Below, one piece after another: positions 47,118 to 56,085 of a DNA stretch of 64,000 nucleotides (the stretch's first letter is position 1; each line of letters opens with the position of its first letter). The stretch spans positions 186,001 to 250,000 of the forward strand of contig JAAEPF010000034.1 in the NCBI GenBank assembly GCA_024222295.1, given 5' to 3'. The stretch comes from Actinomycetes bacterium (GTDB lineage: Bacteria > Actinomycetota > Acidimicrobiia > Acidimicrobiales > Microtrichaceae). The notes under the pieces are model-generated. The model saw only the letters and a program-made list of their open reading frames with translations. It did no database searches and was not told the DNA's origin. The position numbers were made by a program, and so were the translations under genes.

Positions 47118-48911
47118 ATGAAAACACAGGGGGTGTGTCCGTTGTTGCCTGAAGACGACACGCCGCGCAACGACGCGGCCAGGATGATCCGCAAGTGGGG
47201 GCCGTTCTCGGCGATCATGGCCGCGATCGCGCTCGTGGGCGTGCTGGTCCTGGTCAACGAGCCAAGCGACACCGAGCAGGTCGCCAGCCCCGGCGCGGGT
47301 GGCGAGTCCGCCGGCGCAGGCGAGGATGGGGAACCCGGAATCGGCGCCCCCGATCCCGTCGGGCAGATGCCCCTCACCTACGCGGAGGCCGAGGAGGAGG
47401 GCACGGTCGACGACTACGACTGGGGCGACAACTGTGACACCGAGCGCGGCACCATCAAGCTACCGAGTGTGTACGCAGCGCCCTGCGTGCCGGTGTGGGA
47501 GGGGGACAACGGCGGTGATACCTCCACCGGCGTGACGGGCGACTCGATCAGGGTCGTGTGGTACGACGCGTCCGAGTCCGGCGGCCTGGACTCACTGCTC
47601 GGCGACGCCGGGCTCAAGGACACCTCCGAACAGCAGTACGCGACGATCCAGGACTGGTCCGAGCTGTATGCATCGGTCAGTGAGACCTACGGCCGCGAGG
47701 TGGAACTCGTGCGCTACGCGGCGACCGGCGCATTCGACGATGCGGTCGCCGCACAGGCCGACGCCGAGCTGATCTCACAGGACATCCAGCCCTTCGCAGT
47801 CCTGGGCGGGCCACCCAGCGACGGTGGTGCCTTCGCGGACGAGTTGGCCCGCAACGGCATCATCTGCATCGGCTGTGCACTCGGCATGCCCGAGTGCAAG
47901 ATGCGCGAGAACGCGCCATACAGCTGGGGCAACTCCCCGGCGGTATCGCACTTCATCGATGGCCTGACTGCATGGGCGACACCGAGTGAGGGGCACACCG
48001 GCCTGGTCGGCAATGCGGAGTACGCCGGCGACCCGGCCTTGCAGGCCCAGGAACGGAAGTTCGGCGTGATCCACTTCGAACAGGATCCGCCGGTGATGAC
48101 CGTCTGTCCGGGGCCTTCGGCATGGGGCGAGGATTGGCTGGTCGAGACCTACCTGCTCGATTTCGCCACGATGCCCCAGGTGGGCACCGAGCTCGTGGCC
48201 AAGATGAAGACGGCGGGAGTCACGTCGATCTTCTTCGGCGGCGACCCGCTCATGCCCATCTACCTCACCAACGCCGCCGAGTCCCTCGACTACCACCCCG
48301 AGTGGATCTTCACGGGCACCGTGCTCACCGACACCAACTCGTTTGCCCGCCTCTACAACCAGGACCAGATGCGCCAGGCCTTCGGCGTTTCCCAGACCGG
48401 CGTGCCGGTCAACTCCGACAACGGAGGTGCCCTTGCGTTGTACCGCTGGTACTTCGGCGCGGACGCGTTCCCCGACGCCAGGGCGGGCTATGCGGTGCTC
48501 AATGCCAACATCCCCCGCCTCTACCGGGGCATCCAGCTCGCGGGGCCCGACCTGACACCCGAGACGTTCGAGTTGGCCATGTTCCGTATTCCACCGCTCG
48601 GTGGGGACCCCGTGTTCCCACAGCAGAGCCACGGTCGCTGGGGCTACTTCCCGGAGGTCGACTACAACGGCACCGACGACCTCGCCGAGATCTGGTGGGA
48701 CGCGGATGCCGAGGGTCTCGACGAGACCGACAAGCCCGGCAAGGGCATGTGGCGTTACGCCCGCGGCGGTGCCCGGTTCACCCCGGACAACCCGCCGGAG
48801 CCCGCCCCCTTCGTGGAGGAGGACACGGTGACGCGCTTCGAGGAACTGCCCGAGGAGAGCCGTGGCGGGACCTACCCGCCGCCGGCCGGGTCTCCGGCCG
48901 CATCTTCCTGA
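47118..48911 (+). CDS. Type I substrate-binding protein of the HAAT importer, membrane-anchored
   Basis: A protein of up to 597 residues. A single N-terminal hydrophobic helix (WGPFSAIMAAIALVGVLVLV) anchors it; no lipobox is seen. An acidic Gly/Glu-rich linker is followed by a periplasmic-binding fold of the Leu/Ile/Val receptor type (GDSIRVVWYDASESGGLDSL, AVLGGPPSDGGAFADELA, VTSIFFGGDPLMPIYLTNAA, VDYNGTDDLAEIWW). Several cysteines could form disulfides. ATG 47118 lacks a Shine-Dalgarno because a palindrome abuts it. TTG 47142, with AGGGGG nine bases upstream, and ATG 47184 are reasonable alternatives. It completes the importer encoded by the two genes upstream. Confidence 0.88.
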   Translation: MKTQGVCPLLPEDDTPRNDAARMIRKWGPFSAIMAAIALVGVLVLVNEPSDTEQVASPGAGGESAGAGEDGEPGIGAPDPVGQMPLTYAEAEEEGTVDDYDWGDNCDTERGTIKLPSVYAAPCVPVWEGDNGGDTSTGVTGDSIRVVWYDASESGGLDSLLGDAGLKDTSEQQYATIQDWSELYASVSETYGREVELVRYAATGAFDDAVAAQADAELISQDIQPFAVLGGPPSDGGAFADELARNGIICIGCALGMPECKMRENAPYSWGNSPAVSHFIDGLTAWATPSEGHTGLVGNAEYAGDPALQAQERKFGVIHFEQDPPVMTVCPGPSAWGEDWLVETYLLDFATMPQVGTELVAKMKTAGVTSIFFGGDPLMPIYLTNAAESLDYHPEWIFTGTVLTDTNSFARLYNQDQMRQAFGVSQTGVPVNSDNGGALALYRWYFGADAFPDARAGYAVLNANIPRLYRGIQLAGPDLTPETFELAMFRIPPLGGDPVFPQQSHGRWGYFPEVDYNGTDDLAEIWWDADAEGLDETDKPGKGMWRYARGGARFTPDNPPEPAPFVEEDTVTRFEELPEESRGGTYPPPAGSPAASS

Positions 48912-48952
48912 CGTGCGCCCGCCCCGGCGGCGTGCGCGCCCCGGGGCCGGTA

Positions 48953-49636
48953 TCAAGTCGGATTCGACAGTGGGTCGTCGGTGGGAGCGAGGCTCGCGAT
49001 CGCGTAGTCCACGACCGCCAGCTGGTCATCAACCAGCGAGTCACGTGCGCGCCCGTGCTCGAGCCAGCGATCCCACACAGCGGTGCGCCCTGCGACGAGC
49101 AGGGCGGCGACCATCGTGGAGTGCAGGTCGTCGGCCGCCGCACCGCGGTCGTGTGCGAGCGCCGCTGCGACGGCCAGCCGGAGTGACCGCTCGGCCTCGG
49201 CTCCCATGGCCACGAGAACCGGATCGCGGTCGACCCACTCCCGGAACCCGGCCAGGTTGTCGAGGTACTTGCGCGTCGTGGCCGACGTTGGCTCGGATGC
49301 CTCGGTGGCCTCGAGGGTCACGAACCGCCGCCAGGTCGCTATCGCGTCGACGCTCCGGTCCGGGTCGGCCAGGTAGGCCTTCAGCTGCTCCAGTGGCGAT
49401 GTCATCGGTGCCAACGCGAGCGCAGCCTTCGAATCGAAGTAGCGCAGCAGGGTCTGTGGAGTGATCTCGACCTCGGCACAGATTTCCTCGAGGGTCGTCT
49501 GCGCGTAGCCCTTTTTCTCGAACAGCCGCTGGGACACCTCGATGAGAGCGGTGCGCGTGCGTGCCTTCTTGCGTTCGCGCAGCGACGCGGACTCGGTGCC
49601 GTCGTCGACCAGTTGGAAGTGGTGGTCAGTCGTCAC
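48953..49636 (-). CDS. TetR-family transcriptional regulator
   Basis: A 227-residue TetR regulator. The helix-turn-helix reads ALIEVSQRLFEKKGYAQTTL and then EEICAEVEITPQTLLRYFDSK, followed by a helical ligand-binding domain and a C-terminal helix. GTG 49636 is the likely start; the frame stays open further upstream but loses protein-like composition. It diverges from a Baeyer-Villiger monooxygenase gene with 118 bases between the starts, and a palindromic operator lies in that gap. Control of the monooxygenase is the natural inference. It converges with the binding-protein gene; a loose CCCCGG/CCGGGG hairpin lies in 48912-48952. Confidence 0.9.
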   Translation of the reverse strand: MTTDHHFQLVDDGTESASLRERKKARTRTALIEVSQRLFEKKGYAQTTLEEICAEVEITPQTLLRYFDSKAALALAPMTSPLEQLKAYLADPDRSVDAIATWRRFVTLEATEASEPTSATTRKYLDNLAGFREWVDRDPVLVAMGAEAERSLRLAVAAALAHDRGAAADDLHSTMVAALLVAGRTAVWDRWLEHGRARDSLVDDQLAVVDYAIASLAPTDDPLSNPT

Positions 49637-49672
49637 AGGCCCTACTCCGACCATTGACCGTCTGTGAGCGTG

Positions 49673-49693
49673 AAGTGTTAACTGTGAACACTT
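49673..49693. promoter_or_regulatory. Operator-like inverted repeat between TetR and monooxygenase genes
   Basis: AAGTGTT (49673-49679), seven bases, AACACTT (49687-49693) is a perfect inverted repeat in the divergent promoter region. Repeated AGCGCT elements follow downstream near 49715-49729. A TetR-dimer binding site is the likely role. Promoter hexamers are not clear. Confidence 0.55.
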
Positions 49694-49754
49694 TGTTGAG
49701 CTGACGACTGTATGAAGCGCTGAAGCGCTGCACAACATCCGGGGTGGGGTACCG

Positions 49755-51578
49755 ATGGCCACAGACGGCGAAGCCGCAACCGATGAGCGAACGCAACACC
49801 GCGAGGAGTTGAGGGCGAAGTACGCCGCGGAGCGAGACAAGCGCCTGCGGTCCGACGGGAACGCCCAGTACCTTGCGCCTTCCGGTCGGTTCGCCCACCT
49901 CTTGGATGATCCGTACACGCCTCGGTCAGACCGCGACCCGGTCGACGACGAAGTCACCGTCGCCATCATCGGTGGCGGCTTCGCCGGGTTGTGCGCCGGA
50001 GCCCGGCTGCGCGAGGCGGGCATCGACGACCTGCGCATCATCGAGACAGGCGGCGACGTGGGCGGCGTCTGGTACTGGAACCGCTACCCAGGGGCGATGT
50101 GTGACACGGCGGCGATGATCTATCTGCCGCTGCTCGAGGAAACGGGCTACATGCCCACCATGAAGTACGTGTACGGCCACGAGATCTTCGAGCACGCCCA
50201 GCGCATCGCCGACAAGTGGGACCTGCGCCGCAACGGCCTGTTCTCCACCGAGGTCGAGACACTCGAGTGGGACGACAGCTCCGACCGGTGGGTGATCACG
50301 ACCGACCGCGGCGACACGGTACGGGCGCAGTTCGTCGCGATGGGCACAGGGCCACTGAGCATCCCGAAGCTGCCAGGGATCCCCGGCATCGAGGAGTTCA
50401 CCGGCCATACCTTCCACACGGCTCGCTGGGACTACGACTACACCGGCGGCGATCCCACCGGCAAGCCCATGGAGAACCTCGCCGACAAGCGGGTCGGGAT
50501 CATCGGCACCGGTGCCACCGCCGTGCAGTGCATCCCGCCGCTGGCACGCGACTCAAAGGAACTGAACGTGTTCCAGCGCACTCCTTCGTCCATCGACGTG
50601 CGCAACAACCATCCGATCGACCCGGAGGAGTTCTCGAAGCTTGAGCCCGGCTGGCAGCGCGACTGGCTGATGAACTTCGCCACGCTCCAGACCGGCGGTT
50701 TCGCGGATGAGGACTACGTGATGGACGGATGGACCGACATAGCGAAGCGCATCCGCGATCGCATCATCGAAGAGATGCAGACAAGCGGTGAAGCCGGCCT
50801 CGAGGTGATGCTGCGGGCCTTCGAGGACTCCGACGACGAGAAGATGGACGAGATCCGTGCCCGCGTCGACGAGATCGTCGAGGATCCTGCCGTCGCCGAG
50901 GCGCTCAAGCCGTGGTATCGCCAGCTGTGCAAGCGGCCGTGCTTCCACGACGAGTACCTGCAGGCATACAACATCTCGGGCACCCACCTCGTTGACACCG
51001 ATGGCCAGGGAGTGGAGCGCATCGACGCCGCCGGGGTATGGGCCAACGGCGAGCACTACGAGCTCGACTGCATCGTGTTCGCATCCGGCTTCGAGGTGAG
51101 CATCGCCCACAAGGCCAACTACGAGACCGTCGGCCGGGCTGGGCTGAAGCTGTCCCAGCACTGGGAGGACGGCATGCAGAGTCTGCACGGCACCCACGTG
51201 CACAACTTCCCCAACCTGTTCATCATCGGGCTGTCCCAGGGGGCCAACCTGATCTCCAACATCACCTCCAACCTTGATGAAGCCGGCAAGTCGATCGCGG
51301 CGGTCGTCGCACATGCCGGTGAGGTGGGTGCCGTGAGGGTCGAAGCCACCGAGGAGGCCGAGGCCGCGTGGGTCGCCCAGTTCGAGGGCCAGGAGGGCGG
51401 GTTCCTGGGCAACCCGGACTGCACGCCCGGGTACTACAACAACGAGGGCCAGCCCACTGGTCGCCGTGAGCGGCTCAACGCGAGCGGCTACCCGCAGGGC
51501 CCGGTCGCGTACTTCAACTACATCGACCGCTGGCGCAACGCCGGTGACTTCGACGGGCTGGAGTTCAGCGCCGGCTAG
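49755..51578 (+). CDS. Baeyer-Villiger-type FAD-dependent monooxygenase
   Basis: A 607-residue type I Baeyer-Villiger monooxygenase that inserts oxygen next to a ketone using NADPH and FAD. The FAD motif AIIGGGFAGLCAG is near residue 70, the fingerprint FxGxxxHxxxWD is FTGHTFHTARWD near 215, and the NADPH motif is GIIGTGATAVQCI. The N-terminal extension of about 60 residues and the C-terminal region (VAYFNYIDRW) fit the long form found in cyclic ketone and steroid monooxygenases. ATG 49755 follows a GGGGTGGGG stretch. It diverges from a TetR gene across a palindrome, suggesting substrate-induced expression. Confidence 0.93.
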   Translation: MATDGEAATDERTQHREELRAKYAAERDKRLRSDGNAQYLAPSGRFAHLLDDPYTPRSDRDPVDDEVTVAIIGGGFAGLCAGARLREAGIDDLRIIETGGDVGGVWYWNRYPGAMCDTAAMIYLPLLEETGYMPTMKYVYGHEIFEHAQRIADKWDLRRNGLFSTEVETLEWDDSSDRWVITTDRGDTVRAQFVAMGTGPLSIPKLPGIPGIEEFTGHTFHTARWDYDYTGGDPTGKPMENLADKRVGIIGTGATAVQCIPPLARDSKELNVFQRTPSSIDVRNNHPIDPEEFSKLEPGWQRDWLMNFATLQTGGFADEDYVMDGWTDIAKRIRDRIIEEMQTSGEAGLEVMLRAFEDSDDEKMDEIRARVDEIVEDPAVAEALKPWYRQLCKRPCFHDEYLQAYNISGTHLVDTDGQGVERIDAAGVWANGEHYELDCIVFASGFEVSIAHKANYETVGRAGLKLSQHWEDGMQSLHGTHVHNFPNLFIIGLSQGANLISNITSNLDEAGKSIAAVVAHAGEVGAVRVEATEEAEAAWVAQFEGQEGGFLGNPDCTPGYYNNEGQPTGRRERLNASGYPQGPVAYFNYIDRWRNAGDFDGLEFSAG

Positions 51579-51590
51579 GCCTCGTGTGGC

Positions 51591-52415
51591 TCAAACCTTG
51601 GGCCAGAAGCGCTCGATCAGGCGCTCGGCCATCCACTCGTTGAGTTCGTTGACGTCCGCGAACGGCTCCCCGGTGTGGGGGTCGGTGGGCTGGTAGGGGG
51701 GCGGGCCGAACTCCGGTGCCAGCGCCAGGTGTTCGGCACCTGCCTTGCTCTGCGTGTCCCAGATGAGCTGCCACCACGCCTCGAAGGTCGCGACGTTGTT
51801 CCTGAACCTGACCGACCGAGGATCGCCCACCTGTGGACCTTCCTCATGGCCTATCCGACAGTCGATCTGGGCCGTGGCGGCGGCTACGTCCGAGAGGATG
51901 TCCTCCGGCAGCCCGAGGGACTCGAGGACGCAGGTCCAGTGTGAGAGGTCGGCACAGAGCTCGAGCCCATCGATCTCCGCCAGTGCTCGCTGGGTGGTCA
52001 GCGGGTTGAAGAACGGCCGCATCCGGTGGGTTTCGTGCAGGATGCGAAGGCCGAGGTCGGCGGCGATGCGGTTGATCTCGGCGATGAAGCCGATGGCCAA
52101 CTCCGGTGGCCATCGATCGCTTCCGAGCTGTGCGACCACGTGCAGGGGCTCGAACTCCGCGGCCGCCACGAGGCCGGAGCGCGCCATCGTGGTGTGTTCC
52201 GCCACGCTGGAGGCGAACGAGAAGACCTGGGGTACATAGCGCAGGCCGGCCTGTTCGAGTGCATCGGCGAAGGGTTCGGGCTCGGGGATCATCTGCACCG
52301 GTGACGCAACCGCGGCCCAGGGAAGGCGAGATCCCCCGAGGTCACGGATGGCGTCGGGCTGGTCAGCGGGTTCGTCCGCCAACCCCCAGAGCGTCCGGAT
52401 CATCAGCGGCTGCAT
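51591..52415 (-). CDS. Xylose isomerase-like TIM-barrel protein
   Basis: A 274-residue protein of the sugar phosphate isomerase/epimerase (AP endonuclease 2-like) superfamily. Metal ligands are plausible in LRILHETHRMRPFF (Glu), LCADLSHWTC (Asp and His), IDCRIGHEEGPQ (His) and ALAPEFGPPPY (Glu). The family covers isomerases, epimerases and dehydratases, and nothing narrows the substrate. ATG 52415 is supported by a TAGGGT -10 element (52427-52422) six bases upstream, the leaderless geometry seen repeatedly here. It converges with the monooxygenase gene, 12 bases apart. Confidence 0.85.
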   Translation of the reverse strand: MQPLMIRTLWGLADEPADQPDAIRDLGGSRLPWAAVASPVQMIPEPEPFADALEQAGLRYVPQVFSFASSVAEHTTMARSGLVAAAEFEPLHVVAQLGSDRWPPELAIGFIAEINRIAADLGLRILHETHRMRPFFNPLTTQRALAEIDGLELCADLSHWTCVLESLGLPEDILSDVAAATAQIDCRIGHEEGPQVGDPRSVRFRNNVATFEAWWQLIWDTQSKAGAEHLALAPEFGPPPYQPTDPHTGEPFADVNELNEWMAERLIERFWPKV

Positions 52416-52595
52416 CTGCGAACCCTATTGCCGGCGTCCGGGGCTGGCTGTGACCTGATCCTGGGTCGCATCGCAGGCAATCGGCCTGGCTGGCCAAATG
52501 GCTGATCTTCTAAACGACCGCCCGCTGCGGCCGATATCCGAAGGGTCCGGAGAGTACTCAACATCAGTTGTGGTGCGAAGAGAATGGAAGGTGCT

Positions 52596-53789
52596 ATGAC
52601 CGAACCTGAGACCGCAATCCGGCAAGTCCCGGTTGACCGCTCGATCGGCGTGGGATCCTCGGTGTTGGCTGACGCCCGCTCAGCCGCACTGCAGGCGACG
52701 GAGCAGGCGATCGGACCACTCGAGCCCAAGCTGCTGGTCGTCCTGGCCAGCTCGAGGATCGACCAGGAGGCGCTGCTTGGCGGCATCCGTGAGGCCGCCC
52801 GTGGTGTGCCCATGATCGGATGCACCACCTCCGGTGAGATCTCCGGCGGAGGGCCGGCCCACAGCGGTGTCGTGGTCATGGCCATCGGAGGGGACGGATT
52901 CTCGATCGCCACCGGGATCGGTGAGATCGAGGGTGACGACCTGCGCGGTGCGGCAGCCCGGGCAGCGCGGTGCGCATCAGAGGTCGAGGACCGCGAGTCG
53001 AAGGTGCTGTTGCTGCTGTCCGACGGTCTGGCGGGTGATCAGCAGGAAGTGGTGCGTGGCGCCTACCAGCAGGTCGGAGCCACCTTGCCACTCGTGGGGG
53101 GCTGTGCGGGCGACGACATGGAGATGGAACAGACCTTCCAGTACTTCGGCGACAGGGTGGTGCGACGCTCCGTCGTCGCCGCAGCGATTTCCTCTGATGC
53201 TCCGATCGGGATCGGGGTGAATCACGGCTGGCAGCCCGTTGGCGTGCCCATGGTCGTGACCGAGAGCGAGGGTGTGGTCGTGCACCGCCTCGATGACAAG
53301 CCTGCTCTTGATGTGTACCTCGACCGATTCGATGCGCCAGCCGACGTGCGCAGCGATCCAGCGGCCTTCACCCGCTTTGCCGAGACCCGGCCACTCGGCC
53401 TCTCTCGTCGCAGTGGTGACGAGATCCGCTTCGTGGCGACCGCCAACTTCGAGCAGCGGTCGATCCAGTGCTTCGCCGAGGTTCCCCAGGGAGGCACGTG
53501 CAGCATCATGAACGGTGACGCAGAGTCGATTCTCCAGGCAACCGAGGATGCCTGTGGCGAGGCGCTCGCCCCCCTCGATGGATCCGAGCCGACAGGGATG
53601 CTGGTGTTCGACTGCATTGCGCGAAAGGGCGTCCTCGGCGACGAGGGAATCGAGCGCGAGGTCGGTCGGATCTCCTCGCACAGCAGGGGTGCCCCGGTGG
53701 CGGGCTTCTACACATACGGCGAGATCGCGAGGGTGTCGGGAGCCACGGGCTTTCACAACCAGACCCTCGTTGTGTTGGCACTCGGCTGA
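52596..53789 (+). CDS. FIST-domain sensory protein
   Basis: A 397-residue protein composed of a FIST N domain (GVPMIGCTTSGEISGGGPAH, VRGAYQQVGATLPLVGGCAG) and a FIST C domain (GILVFDCIARKG-like GMLVFDCIARKGVLG, GAPVAGFYTYGEIA). FIST modules are small-ligand sensors, proposed to bind amino acids or similar compounds. There is no output domain; the c-di-GMP enzyme encoded one base downstream of its stop is the likely partner. ATG 52596 with GGAAGG upstream is preferred over ATG 52584. The gap 52416-52595 is the divergent promoter region, with the palindrome GAGTACTC near its end. Confidence 0.92.
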   Translation: MTEPETAIRQVPVDRSIGVGSSVLADARSAALQATEQAIGPLEPKLLVVLASSRIDQEALLGGIREAARGVPMIGCTTSGEISGGGPAHSGVVVMAIGGDGFSIATGIGEIEGDDLRGAAARAARCASEVEDRESKVLLLLSDGLAGDQQEVVRGAYQQVGATLPLVGGCAGDDMEMEQTFQYFGDRVVRRSVVAAAISSDAPIGIGVNHGWQPVGVPMVVTESEGVVVHRLDDKPALDVYLDRFDAPADVRSDPAAFTRFAETRPLGLSRRSGDEIRFVATANFEQRSIQCFAEVPQGGTCSIMNGDAESILQATEDACGEALAPLDGSEPTGMLVFDCIARKGVLGDEGIEREVGRISSHSRGAPVAGFYTYGEIARVSGATGFHNQTLVVLALG

Positions 53790-53790
53790 A

Positions 53791-56085
53791 ATGGCAGACC
53801 AGAAGGCCCCTGCGACTGCGCATTCAGCTCCGTCGCTCGCGGCGTCCTGGTCCACCGAGCAGCTGGCCCAGTTCCTCGAGGTGTTCGGAGCGCTGGGCGA
53901 CACCCCCATCCGCCAGATGGCCATGGATCGGGTGGTCGAGTCACTCGACGCTGAAGTGGTCGCACTCGTCGAGGCCGGCCGCGTTTCCTGCTCGCGCGGG
54001 TTCGCCGCGGGCTCCGAACCGGCTGACAAGTTGATTCAGGCATGCAGGGTGCGCTCGCGTGAGGCCGAGCTGGGTGACCTGGGACCACTGCACACGTCGG
54101 TTGTGTCGGTTGACCGGTCCTCGCAGAGCTACCTGCTCGTCGCACGCCCGCAGCCCGCATTCGATCGCGAGGAAGACGCCCTGTTGCGGGTGATGGGCAG
54201 GGCGCTTGCACTGGCGCTGCACAACGCCGAACTCGTGGACCAGCTCGGTGAGCGCCAGCAGCTCTCAGAGAGGCTGTTCCGCATCGAGCAGTCGATCTCG
54301 CACCGGGCGCCGCTTCAGGAGGTGCTCGACACGATCACCCGGGGTGCTGCGGAGCTGCTCAACGCCGACGTGGTCGGCATCCGCCTCGTGCTCCATGACC
54401 CGCCCGGCGACTATTCCTCCATGTGGGGCGTAAGTGCTCCCCTCAAGGCGGCGTTCGCCGAAACGCAACTGACGGATGGGTTCAGCGGCCGTGCCTTTGT
54501 CCAGGACCAGCTCACGGTCACTGACAACTACGCGGCCGAGATCGACCGGACCGACGGGGACGGGGTGTATCAGACGCACGCTGCGATGGCCGCGCCCATC
54601 CACCGGGATGGCAACCCGACCGGCGTGATCTCGGTCGCATCCACCGACGTCGCCAGGAAGTTCAGCGACGCAGAACGCGAGGTGCTGCTGCTCTTCGCCC
54701 AGCATGTCTCCCTCGCGGTCAACGATGCCTCTGCGGCCGGCCGCATGCGTCGCTCGCTGGCTCAAACCACGCACATGGCCAGCCACGACGACCTGACCGG
54801 GCTACCGAACCGGTCCGCGATCATTGGCCAGCTCGACGTGGCGCTCGCCACCGCCTCCGAGCAGGCGCCTCTATCGCTGCTGTTCGTCGACATCGACCGG
54901 TTCAAGACGATCAACGACGTGTACGGCCACGCCGCAGGCGACGAAGTGCTGGTGCAGGTGGGAAGACGGCTCGCGTCGACCGTGCGGAGCGGCGACGTGG
55001 TGGCCCGTCTGGCAGGCGACGAGTTCCTCGTGATGGCCAGTGGCCTGCACCAGCGCCGCGCCGAGGAGTTGGCCGAACGCGTGGCGATGGCGGTGGCGGA
55101 ACCCGTTCACGTACAACAGCGCGAACTGGCACTCACGGCGAGCATCGGAGTGGCGCTCGCAGTAGAGCCCACCGGAGGAGAGGATCTGCTGGCAGACGCG
55201 GACGTGGCGATGTACCGGGCGAAGCAGTTCGGCCGATCGACGGTGGTGCACTTCGACAGCGCCATGCGCACCGAACTCCGTGAGCGGACCGAACTCGAGA
55301 GCCAACTGCACGCGGCGCTTAACACCCAAGGCCAACTCCGGGTCCACTACCAGCCGGTCTTCCGCGTCGAGGACCTGCAGGTGGAAGGTTTCGAAGCCCT
55401 CATCCGTTGGGAGCAACCCGAGATCGGGATGATCGCACCCGGCCAGTTCGTGCCGCTGGCCGAGGAGACCGGCCAGATCACCGAGATCGACAGGTTCGCG
55501 CTCAAGACCGCCGTGGCACAGCTGGCCGAGTGGCGGAGGTCTGCGGCGCGGCACGCCGATCTGACCATGGCCGTCAACGTCTCGGCCCGCCAGTTCGGCG
55601 ACGAATACCTCGTGCCTTCCGTCGCCGAGGTCCTCCAACGGTTCGACCTGCCGCCGGAGGCACTCGGCATCGAGATCACCGAGACCACCCTCATGGAGGA
55701 GACAGCCGAGACCCTCGTGTCACTCAACGCCCTCAGAGAACTCAGGGTGGGCCTGGCCATCGACGACTTCGGTACCGGTCACAGCTCCCTCGGCTACCTG
55801 AAGCGCTTCCCGGTCGACACGCTCAAGATCGACCGCAGCTTCGTGGCCGGTCTCTGCCACGACCGCGATGACGAGGCCATCGTGACCGCGACCATCCGGC
55901 TGGCCGATGCGCTCGGACTCAAGACGGTGGCCGAGGGAGTCGAGAGCGAAGAGCAGCTCGAGTGGCTCCGCGAGCAGGGGTGCCAGCTCGCCCAGGGCTT
56001 CGTGTTGGCCCGGCCTGGGCCGGCAAGCGAGATCGAGCGGCTCTACCTCGCGCCGTTATCCGCGCCCGGGCTCGCGAACCTCTGA
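53791..56085 (+). CDS. GAF-GAF-GGDEF-EAL cyclic di-GMP enzyme
   Basis: A 764-residue cytoplasmic signalling enzyme. The N-terminal 330 residues hold two GAF-like sensor domains. The GGDEF domain has AGDEF at 408-412 (a tolerated variant) and an intact inhibitory RxxD site (RSGD, 399-402). The EAL domain has EALIRW from 535, NVSARQF, DDFGTGHSSL, LKIDRSF and QGFVLARP, so phosphodiesterase residues appear complete. It could both make and hydrolyse c-di-GMP, with the sensor input setting the balance. It starts one base after the FIST gene stop, so FIST may act as its ligand sensor. Its last 30 bases overlap the convergent PH-domain gene. Confidence 0.93.
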   Translation: MADQKAPATAHSAPSLAASWSTEQLAQFLEVFGALGDTPIRQMAMDRVVESLDAEVVALVEAGRVSCSRGFAAGSEPADKLIQACRVRSREAELGDLGPLHTSVVSVDRSSQSYLLVARPQPAFDREEDALLRVMGRALALALHNAELVDQLGERQQLSERLFRIEQSISHRAPLQEVLDTITRGAAELLNADVVGIRLVLHDPPGDYSSMWGVSAPLKAAFAETQLTDGFSGRAFVQDQLTVTDNYAAEIDRTDGDGVYQTHAAMAAPIHRDGNPTGVISVASTDVARKFSDAEREVLLLFAQHVSLAVNDASAAGRMRRSLAQTTHMASHDDLTGLPNRSAIIGQLDVALATASEQAPLSLLFVDIDRFKTINDVYGHAAGDEVLVQVGRRLASTVRSGDVVARLAGDEFLVMASGLHQRRAEELAERVAMAVAEPVHVQQRELALTASIGVALAVEPTGGEDLLADADVAMYRAKQFGRSTVVHFDSAMRTELRERTELESQLHAALNTQGQLRVHYQPVFRVEDLQVEGFEALIRWEQPEIGMIAPGQFVPLAEETGQITEIDRFALKTAVAQLAEWRRSAARHADLTMAVNVSARQFGDEYLVPSVAEVLQRFDLPPEALGIEITETTLMEETAETLVSLNALRELRVGLAIDDFGTGHSSLGYLKRFPVDTLKIDRSFVAGLCHDRDDEAIVTATIRLADALGLKTVAEGVESEEQLEWLREQGCQLAQGFVLARPGPASEIERLYLAPLSAPGLANL

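Noticed and set aside
49637-50041. Long N-terminal extension of the TetR at 48953-49636
   Set aside because: The extra residues overlap the divergent monooxygenase and its operator region and are not protein-like.
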